Part shown: positions 17,614 through 25,649 of the stretch, in pieces
Numbering within the stretch: position 1 is the first letter of the stretch
Layout of the letters: each line of letters begins with the position of its first letter
Source of the DNA: Sphingomonas sp. ATCC 31555
GTDB lineage: Bacteria > Pseudomonadota > Alphaproteobacteria > Sphingomonadales > Sphingomonadaceae
Direction: 5' to 3'
DNA length: 64,000 nucleotides
NCBI RefSeq assembly: GCF_000282895.1
Contig: NZ_ALBQ01000004.1
Location: 87,077-151,076 of the forward strand
The notes under the pieces: generated by a model
What the model was told of the DNA's origin: nothing
Databases searched by the model: none
What the model saw: only the letters and a program-made list of their open reading frames with translations
Made by a program: the position numbers and the translations under genes

Positions 17614-18963
17614 ATGATCGAACACGTCGCCATCATCGGCGCGGGCTTTTCGGGCACGCTCCAGGCGATCAACCTCATCCGCCACGAGGGCCCGCGCGCG
17701 ACGCTGATCGAGCGCGCGCCGGTGGCGGGCACCGGCCTCGCCTATGGCGCCGCCCACCCCTCGCACCTGCTCAACGTCCGCGCCGCGAACATGAGCGCCT
17801 TCCCGGATGATCCGGGGCATCTCGTCCGCTGGCTGGAGGCGCGCGGCGTGGAGAACGCCGCCGCCAGTTTCGTGCCGCGCCGGGTGTACGGCGAATATCT
17901 CCGCGAGATGCTGGGCGAAGCGCTCGCCCGCTATCCGGACCGCCTGCGCCTCGTCCGCGACGAAGTGGAAGACGTGACCTTCGATGCCGACGGCGCGACG
18001 CTCCAGCTGTCGGACGGCACGCTGCGCGCCGATGCCGCGGTGCTCGCGGTCGGCAACCTGCCGCCGCACGATCCGCCGGGGCTGGATCCCGCCACGCTCT
18101 CCGCTGAACGCTACAAGGGCGATCCCTGGGACCCGAGCGTCCCCGAAGGCCTGTCCGACAGCGATACGGTGCTGGTGATCGGCACCGGCCTGACCATGGT
18201 CGACGTGGCGCTGCTGCTGGAGGCGCGCGGGTTCGGCGGCAGGATCGTCGCGGTGTCGCGCCGCGGCCTGCTACCCCGCCCGCATGGCCCGGGGCAGGAC
18301 TGGGACAAGATGCGCGAGCGCCCCCGCACCAGAGCCTCCGCGCTGGTCCGCACCGTGCGCGATCGCGCCGAGCAGGTCGGCTGGCGCAACGCGGTCGACG
18401 AACTCCGCCCCTTCACCCAGCCGATTTGGGCCAATGCCAGCGAGGACGAGCGCGCGCGATTTCTCCGCCATCTCCGTCCGTGGTGGGATGTCCACCGCCA
18501 CCGCCTGGCCCCGGAGGTCCATGCCCGGCTCCAGGCGCTGGTCGATCGCGGCCAGTTGGCGGTGCGCGCCGCCAAGACTTTGGGCTTCGTGGAAGGTCCG
18601 GTGGGCATCGCCGTCACCCTCCGCCCGCGCGGGCAGGATGCGCCCGAGACGATCCTCGCCCAGCGCATCGTCAACTGCACCGGCCCGCTTGGCGACCTCG
18701 CCCGGTCGCGCGAGCCGTTGCTCCAGCGGCTCGCCGCCCGCAGCGTGATCCGTCCGGACACCGCACATATCGGCATCGACGTCGACAATCAGGGCCAGAC
18801 CATCGCCGCCGACGGCACCGCCAACGCCAATCTCTACGCGCTCGGCCCGATGACCCGCGGTGCCTTCTGGGAGATCGTTGCGGTGCCCGATATCCGCACC
18901 CAGACCTGGGCGGTGGCCCGCCGCCTCTCCAATGCGCACTGGGTCGGCGGCGAGGGTCTGTGA
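17614..18963 (+). CDS. FAD/NAD(P)-binding protein
   Basis: The 449-residue product is a soluble flavoprotein of the FAD-NAD(P)-binding (NAD_binding_9) type. Residues 5-30 form the first Rossmann motif, AIIGAGFSGTLQAINLI. LAYGAAHPSHLLNVRAANMS follows at about 48-67, and a second dinucleotide motif, VLVIGTGLTMVDVALLLE, lies near 188. Relatives have been annotated as hydroxyacylglutathione-related or siderophore-like oxidoreductases without firm evidence. Nothing in this sequence reveals the substrate. It follows DUF6356 by 25 bases and precedes hppD by 51. Confidence 0.8.
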   Translation: MIEHVAIIGAGFSGTLQAINLIRHEGPRATLIERAPVAGTGLAYGAAHPSHLLNVRAANMSAFPDDPGHLVRWLEARGVENAAASFVPRRVYGEYLREMLGEALARYPDRLRLVRDEVEDVTFDADGATLQLSDGTLRADAAVLAVGNLPPHDPPGLDPATLSAERYKGDPWDPSVPEGLSDSDTVLVIGTGLTMVDVALLLEARGFGGRIVAVSRRGLLPRPHGPGQDWDKMRERPRTRASALVRTVRDRAEQVGWRNAVDELRPFTQPIWANASEDERARFLRHLRPWWDVHRHRLAPEVHARLQALVDRGQLAVRAAKTLGFVEGPVGIAVTLRPRGQDAPETILAQRIVNCTGPLGDLARSREPLLQRLAARSVIRPDTAHIGIDVDNQGQTIAADGTANANLYALGPMTRGAFWEIVAVPDIRTQTWAVARRLSNAHWVGGEGL

Positions 18964-19014
18964 CGAACTGGTAACATTTGACACTAAATCGGGAAGTGAG
19001 GTATCAGGTCCGCT

Positions 19015-20055
19015 ATGACCGATACCGCCAATCCGCTCGGCCTCAACGGCTTCGAGTTCGTCGAGTTCACCTCGCCCGATCCGGACGCGATGGCGCGCCA
19101 GTTCGAGCAGCTGGGCTTCGTCCCCACCCACCGCCATCCGCGCAAGAACATCACGCGCTACAAGCAGGGCCGCATCAACATGATGCTCAACCGCGACGAT
19201 GCCGGCCGCGTCGCCGCCTTCCGCGGCGAGCATGGGCCCTCGGCCAGCGCGATGGCGTTCCGCGTCGCGGACCCGAAAAAGGCGATGGAATGGGCGCTCG
19301 CCCATGGCGGCAAGCCCACGGACGAGGACGACACCGTCATCCAGGGCATCGGCGGTTCCTACCTCTATTTCATCCAGGACGGCAGCGACCTCTATGCCGA
19401 CTGGGCCGAGTTCCCGGGCTGGCGCGAGGCGGAGGCGCAGAACAGCGTCGGGCTCGACCTGCTCGACCACCTCACCCACAATGTCCGCCGCGGGCAGATG
19501 CGCGTGTGGAGCGAATTCTACCGCACGCTCTTCGGCTTCGAGGAGCAGAAATATTTCGACATCAAGGGCAAGGCTACCGGCCTGTTCAGCCAGGCGATGA
19601 TCGCGCCCGACAAGGCGATCCGCATCCCGCTCAACGAGAGCCAGGACGACGCCAGCCAGATCGAGGAATTCCTCCGCGAATATAACGGCGAAGGCATCCA
19701 GCACCTCGCGCTGACCACCGACGACATCTACGACACGGTCGAGCGCCTGCGTGCCCGCGGCGTGCGGCTGCAGGACACGATCGAGACCTATTACGAGCTG
19801 ATCGACAAGCGCGTCCCCGGGCACGGTGAGGATGTCGAGCGGCTGCGCAAGAACCGCATCCTGATCGACGGCTCGGTGGAGAACAACGAGGGCATCCTGC
19901 TCCAGATCTTCACCGAGACGATGTTCGGGCCGATCTTCTTCGAGATCATCCAGCGCAAGGGCAATGAAGGCTTCGGCAACGGCAATTTCCAGGCGCTGTT
20001 CGAGAGCATCGAGCTCGACCAGATCCGCCGCGGCGTGATCAAGGTCGACGCCTGA
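19015..20055 (+). CDS. hppD: 4-hydroxyphenylpyruvate dioxygenase
   Basis: This enzyme converts 4-hydroxyphenylpyruvate to homogentisate in tyrosine breakdown, using Fe(II) and O2. The 346-residue product has two vicinal-oxygen-chelate domains. The three iron ligands can be placed in DHLTHNVRRG (first His), GIQHLALTTDDI (second His) and GPIFFEIIQRKG (Glu), with the closing helix GNFQALFESIE. Length and motifs are those of an intact enzyme. hmgA, for the next pathway step, follows on the same strand after 123 bases, so the two form a homogentisate pathway segment. The maleylacetoacetate isomerase and fumarylacetoacetase genes are not in the window. Confidence 0.97.
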   Translation: MTDTANPLGLNGFEFVEFTSPDPDAMARQFEQLGFVPTHRHPRKNITRYKQGRINMMLNRDDAGRVAAFRGEHGPSASAMAFRVADPKKAMEWALAHGGKPTDEDDTVIQGIGGSYLYFIQDGSDLYADWAEFPGWREAEAQNSVGLDLLDHLTHNVRRGQMRVWSEFYRTLFGFEEQKYFDIKGKATGLFSQAMIAPDKAIRIPLNESQDDASQIEEFLREYNGEGIQHLALTTDDIYDTVERLRARGVRLQDTIETYYELIDKRVPGHGEDVERLRKNRILIDGSVENNEGILLQIFTETMFGPIFFEIIQRKGNEGFGNGNFQALFESIELDQIRRGVIKVDA

Positions 20056-20178
20056 CAGGTTCGGAGAGGGAGAGAGCCGGGGTGCCGCCGCAGCAACAGC
20101 TTGGCATACCCCGGCCCCACCGAACGCCCCATCCCCCTCCTGATCCTAAAGGGGAGACGCGCTGGAGAGGACGAGCCC

Positions 20179-21456
20179 GTGACTACCTATTTCCCCGGCT
20201 TCGGCAATCATGTCTCCACCGAGGCCGTGCCCGGCGCGCTGCCGATCGGCCGCAACAGCCCGCAGCGGCCGCCCTATGGCCTCTATGCCGAGCAGCTTTC
20301 CGGCACCGCCTTCACCGCGCCGCGCGCCGAGAACCGGCGCTCCTGGCTCTACCGGCTGCGCCCCAGCGCCGAGCACCCGCCCTACCGGCCCTATGAGGCC
20401 GCCCCGCTGTTCTCGCCCCACACCCCAGCCAAGCCGCTCGCCCCCAATCGCCTGCGCTGGGACCCGATCCCCGCCCCCACCGCGCCGATCGACTGGATCG
20501 ACGGCATGGAAACGATGCTCGACACCCGCGATCCCGCCGATCTGGAAGGCGTGGTCGTCCACCGCTACGCCGCCAATCGCGACATGGACGCGCGTGCGTT
20601 CGTCGATGCCGACGGCGAACTGCTGTTCATCCCCCAGGCCGGGGCGCTCACGCTGCTGACCGAGCTCGGCCGGATCGACATCGCCCCCGGCCACATCGCC
20701 GTGATCCCGCGCGGCATCCGCTTCCGCGTGCTGCTGCCCGACGGCACCGCTTCCGGCTATGTCGCCGAGAATTACGGCGCGCCCTTCCGCCTCCCCGATC
20801 TCGGACCTATCGGTGCCAACGGCCTCGCCAATCCGCGCGACTTCGAGACGCCCGCCGCCTGGTTCGAGGACCGCGACACACCGTTCGAGCTTGTGCAGAA
20901 GTGGTTGGCAAATCTGTGGATAACCACCCTGCCCCAAAGCCCGCTCGACGTGGTGGCGTGGCACGGCAACCTCGCGCCCTATCGCTACGATCTCGCCCGG
21001 TTCAACACGATGAACACGGTGAGCTTCGACCATCCCGATCCGTCGATCTTCACCGTGCTCACCTCGCCCAGCACCGTCGCCGGCCGCGCCAACGCCGATT
21101 TCGTGATCTTCCCGCCGCGCTGGATGGTCGCCGAGGACACCTTCCGCCCGCCCTGGTTCCACCGCAACGTGATGAGCGAGGCCATGGGGCTGATCCACGG
21201 CGCCTATGACGCCAAGGCGGAGGGTTTCGCGCCGGGCGGGCTGTCGCTCCACAACCTGATGGCAGGCCACGGCCCCGACGTCGCCAGCTGGCGCGGCGCG
21301 ACCGAGGCGACCCTCAAGCCGCACAAGATCGAGGGCACCTTGGCCTTCATGGTCGAGACTTGCTGGCCCTATCGTCCGACCGAGCACGCGCTCACACATG
21401 CGCAGCCCGATTACGACTCCGTATGGGAAGGCTTCCCGAAGGCGCAGCTGCCATGA
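20179..21456 (+). CDS. hmgA: Homogentisate 1,2-dioxygenase
   Basis: This enzyme opens the ring of homogentisate to maleylacetoacetate. The 425-residue product has the cupin-type fold markers [34 protein letters not shown] and [19 protein letters not shown]. The iron ligands sit in [15 protein letters not shown] and [11 protein letters not shown] chose GTG 20179 because GAGAGG lies about 10 bases upstream and the product then begins [11 protein letters not shown], as in the family. A longer frame from 20101 exists but has no support. Downstream, a Rieske protein gene follows after 26 bases. Confidence 0.96.
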   Translation: MTTYFPGFGNHVSTEAVPGALPIGRNSPQRPPYGLYAEQLSGTAFTAPRAENRRSWLYRLRPSAEHPPYRPYEAAPLFSPHTPAKPLAPNRLRWDPIPAPTAPIDWIDGMETMLDTRDPADLEGVVVHRYAANRDMDARAFVDADGELLFIPQAGALTLLTELGRIDIAPGHIAVIPRGIRFRVLLPDGTASGYVAENYGAPFRLPDLGPIGANGLANPRDFETPAAWFEDRDTPFELVQKWLANLWITTLPQSPLDVVAWHGNLAPYRYDLARFNTMNTVSFDHPDPSIFTVLTSPSTVAGRANADFVIFPPRWMVAEDTFRPPWFHRNVMSEAMGLIHGAYDAKAEGFAPGGLSLHNLMAGHGPDVASWRGATEATLKPHKIEGTLAFMVETCWPYRPTEHALTHAQPDYDSVWEGFPKAQLP

Positions 21457-21482
21457 ACCTCGTCCGCTGGACGCGGTGCTGA

Positions 21483-21881
21483 ATGGAGCGCCTCACCGCC
21501 ACCCCAGCCGGCGTGCAGCTCGGCCCGATCGAGCTGATCCCGGACAATGCCGCACGCAACTTCGTCCTGGAAATGCGCGCGGGCCGCTTCCACGGCTTCA
21601 TCGTGCGGCGCGGCGACAACGTCTTCGGCTTTGTCGATCGCTGCGCCCATGTGCCAGTGCCGCTCGCCCAGCAGCTAGATGGCTATCTCACGCCGGACGG
21701 CACGCACATCCAGTGCAGCTGGCATGGCGCCCTGTACCGTATCGAGGACGGACGCTGCGTCGGTGGCCCTTGCACGGGATCGCAACTGCTCGCATGGCCC
21801 GTGGCCGTCCGCGAGGGCATGCTCGTCACCATTGCTCCCCCGGTGGAGCCCGGCGAAACTGTACCAGCTTCGGTCATTTGA
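21483..21881 (+). CDS. Rieske 2Fe-2S small protein
   Basis: The 132-residue product is a stand-alone Rieske domain. It has the cluster ligands CAH (Cys54, His56) and CSWHG (Cys78, His81), the same spacing as in ring-dioxygenase ferredoxins. It has no membrane segment, so it is probably a soluble electron carrier or a small redox subunit. It follows hmgA by 26 bases and could serve an oxygenase, but hppD and hmgA are not Rieske-dependent and no Rieske oxygenase is adjacent. Its partner is unknown. Confidence 0.85.
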   Translation: MERLTATPAGVQLGPIELIPDNAARNFVLEMRAGRFHGFIVRRGDNVFGFVDRCAHVPVPLAQQLDGYLTPDGTHIQCSWHGALYRIEDGRCVGGPCTGSQLLAWPVAVREGMLVTIAPPVEPGETVPASVI

Positions 21882-21975
21882 GCCTTTCACAAGGCTTGCG
21901 TCGACTGGCCCGTACCCGGATAGGACAGTACAGGGCGACGATCGCGTCGCGATGGAAAAGGACGAGCGAGCGCCG

Positions 21976-22446
21976 ATGCCGAGCATGATCTTCCGGGACG
22001 CGTCCGCGGCAGACCTGCCGGCGCTGATCGCGCTACTGGATGACGACGATCTCAGCCGCGGGCGCGAGGATTCCTCGCTACCGCTCGACGCGCGCTATCT
22101 CGCTGCGTTCGCCGCAGTGGAAAGCGACCCCAACCAGCGACTGATCGTCGCCGAACAGGACGGCACGATCGTGGGCACGATGCAGCTTAGCTTCCTCCCC
22201 GGTATCGCGTTCCGCGGCGCTTGGCGTGGCCAGATCGAAGCGGTGCGCATCGCCGCCCCCGTTCGCGGGGCCGGTCTGGGCAGCCAGATGATCGAGTGGG
22301 CGGTCGAACGGTGCCGCGAGCGCGGATGCCGCATGGTCCAGTTGATATCGATGCAGACGCGCACCGGGGCGCACCGCTTCTACGAACGGCTGGGCTGGTC
22401 CAAGAGTCATTACGGCTTCAAGCGCGCAATCGAGCAGAAGGATTGA
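21976..22446 (+). CDS. GNAT family N-acetyltransferase
   Basis: The 156-residue product is a GNAT acetyltransferase. It begins MPSMIFRDASAADLPAL, then has the acetyl-CoA loop VRIAAPVRGAGLGSQMI (about residues 92-108) and ends with the usual RFYERLGW. The ribosome site is not decisive: ATG 21952, 21976 and 21985 are all in frame, and I chose 21976 as the best fit to the family N-terminus. The substrate is unknown. Two bases separate it from the MaoC gene downstream. Confidence 0.82.
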   Translation: MPSMIFRDASAADLPALIALLDDDDLSRGREDSSLPLDARYLAAFAAVESDPNQRLIVAEQDGTIVGTMQLSFLPGIAFRGAWRGQIEAVRIAAPVRGAGLGSQMIEWAVERCRERGCRMVQLISMQTRTGAHRFYERLGWSKSHYGFKRAIEQKD

Positions 22447-22448
22447 GC

Positions 22449-22913
22449 ATGGCCGGCAAATTCTTCGACGAATGGCAGCTAGGCGACCGCATCGACCATG
22501 CGCTGCGTCGCACCGTGACCGAGACGGACAATCTGCTGTTCACCACCCTAACCCACAACACCCAGCCGCTGCACCTGGATGCCGAGGCGGCGCGTGCTTC
22601 GGAATTCGGGCAGATCCTGGTCAACGGCACCTACACGTTCAGCCTAATGATCGGCATTACCGTCGGTGACACCACCGCAGGCTCGCTGGTTGCGAACCTC
22701 GGCTATGACAAGCTGGTTATGCCGAAGCCTGTGTTCCTAGGAGATACGCTGCGCGCCAGTTCCGAAGTGATCGAGCTGCGCCCCTCGCGCTCGCGGCCGG
22801 GCCAGGGCATCGTGACCTGGCGGCACCAGATGCACAACCAGCGCGACGAACTGGTCTGCGAATGTCTCCGTTCGGCGCTGCTCCGCAGCCGCGCCGGCGG
22901 AGCGGCGTTATAA
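22449..22913 (+). CDS. MaoC family dehydratase
   Basis: The 154-residue product has the single hot-dog fold of MaoC-like hydratases. The active-site stretch reads THNTQPLHLDAEAARASEFG, followed by ILVNGTYTFSLMIG and PVFLGDTLRASSEV. In this branch Asn stands where many MaoC hydratases have the catalytic Asp, while the His is kept. This resembles the mesaconyl-/beta-methylmalyl-CoA dehydratase relatives. It starts 2 bases after the GNAT stop and ends 4 bases before the amine oxidase. The acyl-CoA substrate is not determined. Confidence 0.85.
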   Translation: MAGKFFDEWQLGDRIDHALRRTVTETDNLLFTTLTHNTQPLHLDAEAARASEFGQILVNGTYTFSLMIGITVGDTTAGSLVANLGYDKLVMPKPVFLGDTLRASSEVIELRPSRSRPGQGIVTWRHQMHNQRDELVCECLRSALLRSRAGGAAL

Positions 22914-22917
22914 CGAC

Positions 22918-24135
22918 ATGCGCGACGTCGACGTTCTGGTAATCGGTGGCGGCGCGGCCGGCATTGGCGCGGCCCGTACCCTTGCGGATGCCGGCGTCGA
23001 CGTGCTGCTGATCGAGGCCGATGCCCGGCTGGGCGGCCGCGCCCGTACCGAGCATATCGCCGGTATGGCGCTGGATATCGGTGCAGGCTGGCTGCATTCG
23101 GCGGAGCACAATCCGTGGGTGGAGCTTGCCGCCCTGCACGGCTTCGCGATCGATCGCACCTTGCCGCGCTGGCGCGAGCAATGGCGTCAACTTGGTTTCT
23201 CGAAGGCCGAACAGAAAGCTGCGGCCAAGGCGTTCGGCGATTTCGAAGCCCGGCTGCGCCTCGACCCGCCGCCGGGCGACCGGGCCGGCGCCGCGCTGCC
23301 GCCGGGCACATCGTGGAGCAGCTGGATCGATACGATCAGCGGCTTCGTCAACGGAACCGCCACCACCAAGCTTTCGATTGCCGACTACCTCGCCTATGAC
23401 GACGCCGCGACGGAGACGGACTGGCGCGTTCCAGCCGGCTACGGCGCGCTGGTCACCGCGCTTGCTGCCGGCCTGCGCACCGCGCTGGCAACGCCGGTGA
23501 CGGCGCTCGATCGCTCGGGCACACGGCTGACGATCGAAACGCCACGCGGCACCCTCAGCGCGGGCAGCGCCATCCTTACGATTTCCACCGATGTGTTGGC
23601 CCGCGGCGCCATCAGCCTCACCGGGCACGACGAGATCCTCCATGCCGCCGCCGCGCTGCCGCTCGGCCTGGCGGACAAGCTGTTCCTCGCGATCGGCCAG
23701 GGCGAAGACGAGCTGGAGCCGAACGCCCACCTGCTCGGCGATCCGCGCAACGCGATCACCGGCACCTATACGCTGCGCCCTTTTGGTCGCCCCGTGATCG
23801 AGTGCATGTTTGGGGGTGAAGGTGCTCGCGAGATGGCCGAACGTGGGCTCCAGGGCGCCGCCGACTTCGCGGTGGAGGAATTGTGCGCGCTGCTCGGCGG
23901 GCAATGGCGACGCCGCCTAACGCTGCTGGCCGGATCCGCCTGGAGTCGCGAGACGCATATTCTCGGCGGCTATAGCCATGCCCTGCCCGGCCGTGCCGAT
24001 GCCCGAGCTGTCCTCTCCACACCGATCGATCCGCGCATCCGGTTCGCCGGGGAAGCCTGTTCGCGCACCGAATTCTCGACCGTGCACGGCGCCTACAAAA
24101 GCGGCGTCGCCGCAGCACGCGCGCTCATCGGCTAG
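22918..24135 (+). CDS. FAD-dependent amine oxidase family protein
   Basis: The 405-residue product is a flavoprotein of the monoamine-oxidase superfamily. It has the dinucleotide motif VIGGGAAGIGAARTLADAG, the arginine-rich LGGRARTEH and GAGWLHSAEHNPW. The C-terminal FAD-binding segment is RIRFAGEACSRTEFSTVHGAYKSG. No signal peptide is visible. It starts 4 bases after the MaoC stop, so it is probably the last gene of a hmgA-Rieske-GNAT-MaoC run. Its stop overlaps the convergent monooxygenase stop (shared CTAG). Substrate unknown. Confidence 0.88.
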   Translation: MRDVDVLVIGGGAAGIGAARTLADAGVDVLLIEADARLGGRARTEHIAGMALDIGAGWLHSAEHNPWVELAALHGFAIDRTLPRWREQWRQLGFSKAEQKAAAKAFGDFEARLRLDPPPGDRAGAALPPGTSWSSWIDTISGFVNGTATTKLSIADYLAYDDAATETDWRVPAGYGALVTALAAGLRTALATPVTALDRSGTRLTIETPRGTLSAGSAILTISTDVLARGAISLTGHDEILHAAAALPLGLADKLFLAIGQGEDELEPNAHLLGDPRNAITGTYTLRPFGRPVIECMFGGEGAREMAERGLQGAADFAVEELCALLGGQWRRRLTLLAGSAWSRETHILGGYSHALPGRADARAVLSTPIDPRIRFAGEACSRTEFSTVHGAYKSGVAAARALIG

Positions 24136-25598
24136 GCAACGCGCCGCCGCGCCGGTTCGGGGTTCGAAAAGACTAGCTCGTCGTCGATCCGGCCGAAGCG
24201 CAGGGCCAGCAGATCGCGGGTATAACTTTGATGCACGCGCCAAGGCTTGCGGTGGCCCTGCCGGGGCAGTTCCTTCGCAACCCGCTGGATGTAGCTGGAG
24301 GTGAAATCCAGAAAAGGCTGAGGCTGAACCGCCACCTGCGGCTCGGGCGTTACCTGGCGCATGCCGCGCCGCGCCATGCGGTTGAGCAGCCGGGCGACAT
24401 GCTCGGCGGTCAGGTCCGCCTTCAGGGTCCAGCTGGCGTTGGTATAGCCGAAAGCGATGGCGAAGTTCGGCACGCCGGAAAACATCATGCCTTTGTAGGT
24501 CAGTCGATCGGACCAGGTGACCACGTCGCCGTCCACCGTCACGGGGATTCCTCCCATCAACTGCACCTCCAAGCCCGTCGCGGTGACGATCAGGTCGGCG
24601 GGTAGCAGGTCGCCCGATTCCAGCGCGACCCCTTCGGGCGTAAACCGAGCGATGCGATCGGTGACGACATCCGCCCTACCGTCGCGGATTGCGGCGAACA
24701 GGTCGGCGTCCGGTACCAGGCACAGCCGCTGGTCCCACGGGTCGTAGCGAGGCGTGAAATGGGTCGCGACGTCATAGCCATGGCCTAGTTCGCAGCGGAC
24801 CATGTCCACCAGCCGTTCCTTCGCCTTTTCAGGATGCTTTCGCGCGATCCGATAGAAATACTGTCCCACCAACACATTCTTCCAGCGCGTTAGCATATAG
24901 GCCATCTTGCCGGGCAAGCGCCGGCGCAGCCAATTGGCGATGCCGTCTTCCGAAGGCCGCGCGACGATATAGGTCGGAGATCGCTGCAGCATGGTCACGT
25001 GCGCCGCCTGCTTGGCGAGTTCCGGCACCAGTGTCACCGCTGTGGCGCCGCTGCCCACTACAACGACGCGCTTGTCGGCATAGTCGATGTCCGGCGTCCA
25101 GAATTGAGGGTGCACGATCCGCCCACGGAATTCCGCTTGGCCGGCAAACGCCGGCATGTGGCCGCGAGCGTAATTGTAATAGCCGGAACACAGAAACAGG
25201 AAGCTGCAGCTGAACTGACGTGTTCGCCCGTCGGCCTCCACCGTCACCGTCCACAACGCCTCGTCACTGGACCAATCGGCCGCGATCACGCGATGGCGAT
25301 AGCGGATGTGCCGGTCGATCCCGAACTCGCGTGCGGTATCTTCCAGATAGCGCAGAATGGCATCGCCATTGGCGATCGCCTTCGCCTCGGTCCAGGGCCG
25401 GAAGGAAAAACCGAGTGTGAACATGTCGGAATCGGAGCGGATCCCCGGATAGCGGAACAGGTCCCACGTTCCGCCAAGACGCTCCCGCCCTTCCAAGATC
25501 GCATAGGTCCGCCCGGGGCATTGGGTCTGCAGATGATAGCCAGCCCCTATCCCGGAAATTCCCGCGCCCACGACAAGTATGTCGAAATGCTCGCGCAT
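24132..25598 (-). CDS. Flavin-containing monooxygenase (Baeyer-Villiger type)
   Basis: The 488-residue product is an NADPH/FAD monooxygenase. It has the FAD motif LVVGAGISGIGAGYHL, the NADPH motif VVVVGSGATAVTLVPELA, GGTWDLFRYPGIRSD, and the class signature FRGRIVHPQFW, which fits the F-x-G-x-x-x-H-x-x-x-W of Baeyer-Villiger and related class B monooxygenases. It lacks the N-terminal extension of some ketone monooxygenases. Start ATG 25598 has GGAGAGG about 8 bases upstream. The substrate, a ketone or soft nucleophile, cannot be read from sequence. Confidence 0.92.
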   Translation of the reverse strand: MREHFDILVVGAGISGIGAGYHLQTQCPGRTYAILEGRERLGGTWDLFRYPGIRSDSDMFTLGFSFRPWTEAKAIANGDAILRYLEDTAREFGIDRHIRYRHRVIAADWSSDEALWTVTVEADGRTRQFSCSFLFLCSGYYNYARGHMPAFAGQAEFRGRIVHPQFWTPDIDYADKRVVVVGSGATAVTLVPELAKQAAHVTMLQRSPTYIVARPSEDGIANWLRRRLPGKMAYMLTRWKNVLVGQYFYRIARKHPEKAKERLVDMVRCELGHGYDVATHFTPRYDPWDQRLCLVPDADLFAAIRDGRADVVTDRIARFTPEGVALESGDLLPADLIVTATGLEVQLMGGIPVTVDGDVVTWSDRLTYKGMMFSGVPNFAIAFGYTNASWTLKADLTAEHVARLLNRMARRGMRQVTPEPQVAVQPQPFLDFTSSYIQRVAKELPRQGHRKPWRVHQSYTRDLLALRFGRIDDELVFSNPEPARRRVA

Positions 25599-25649
25599 CT
25601 ACCGCCTCTCCTGACGGTATCGTCGCATGCCTTGTCATGTCGCGCTACC

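Noticed and set aside
18271..19824. Long minus strand open frame opposite the FAD protein and hppD
   Set aside because: The + strand proteins have clear family motifs and the minus strand product has none; it is an antisense shadow.
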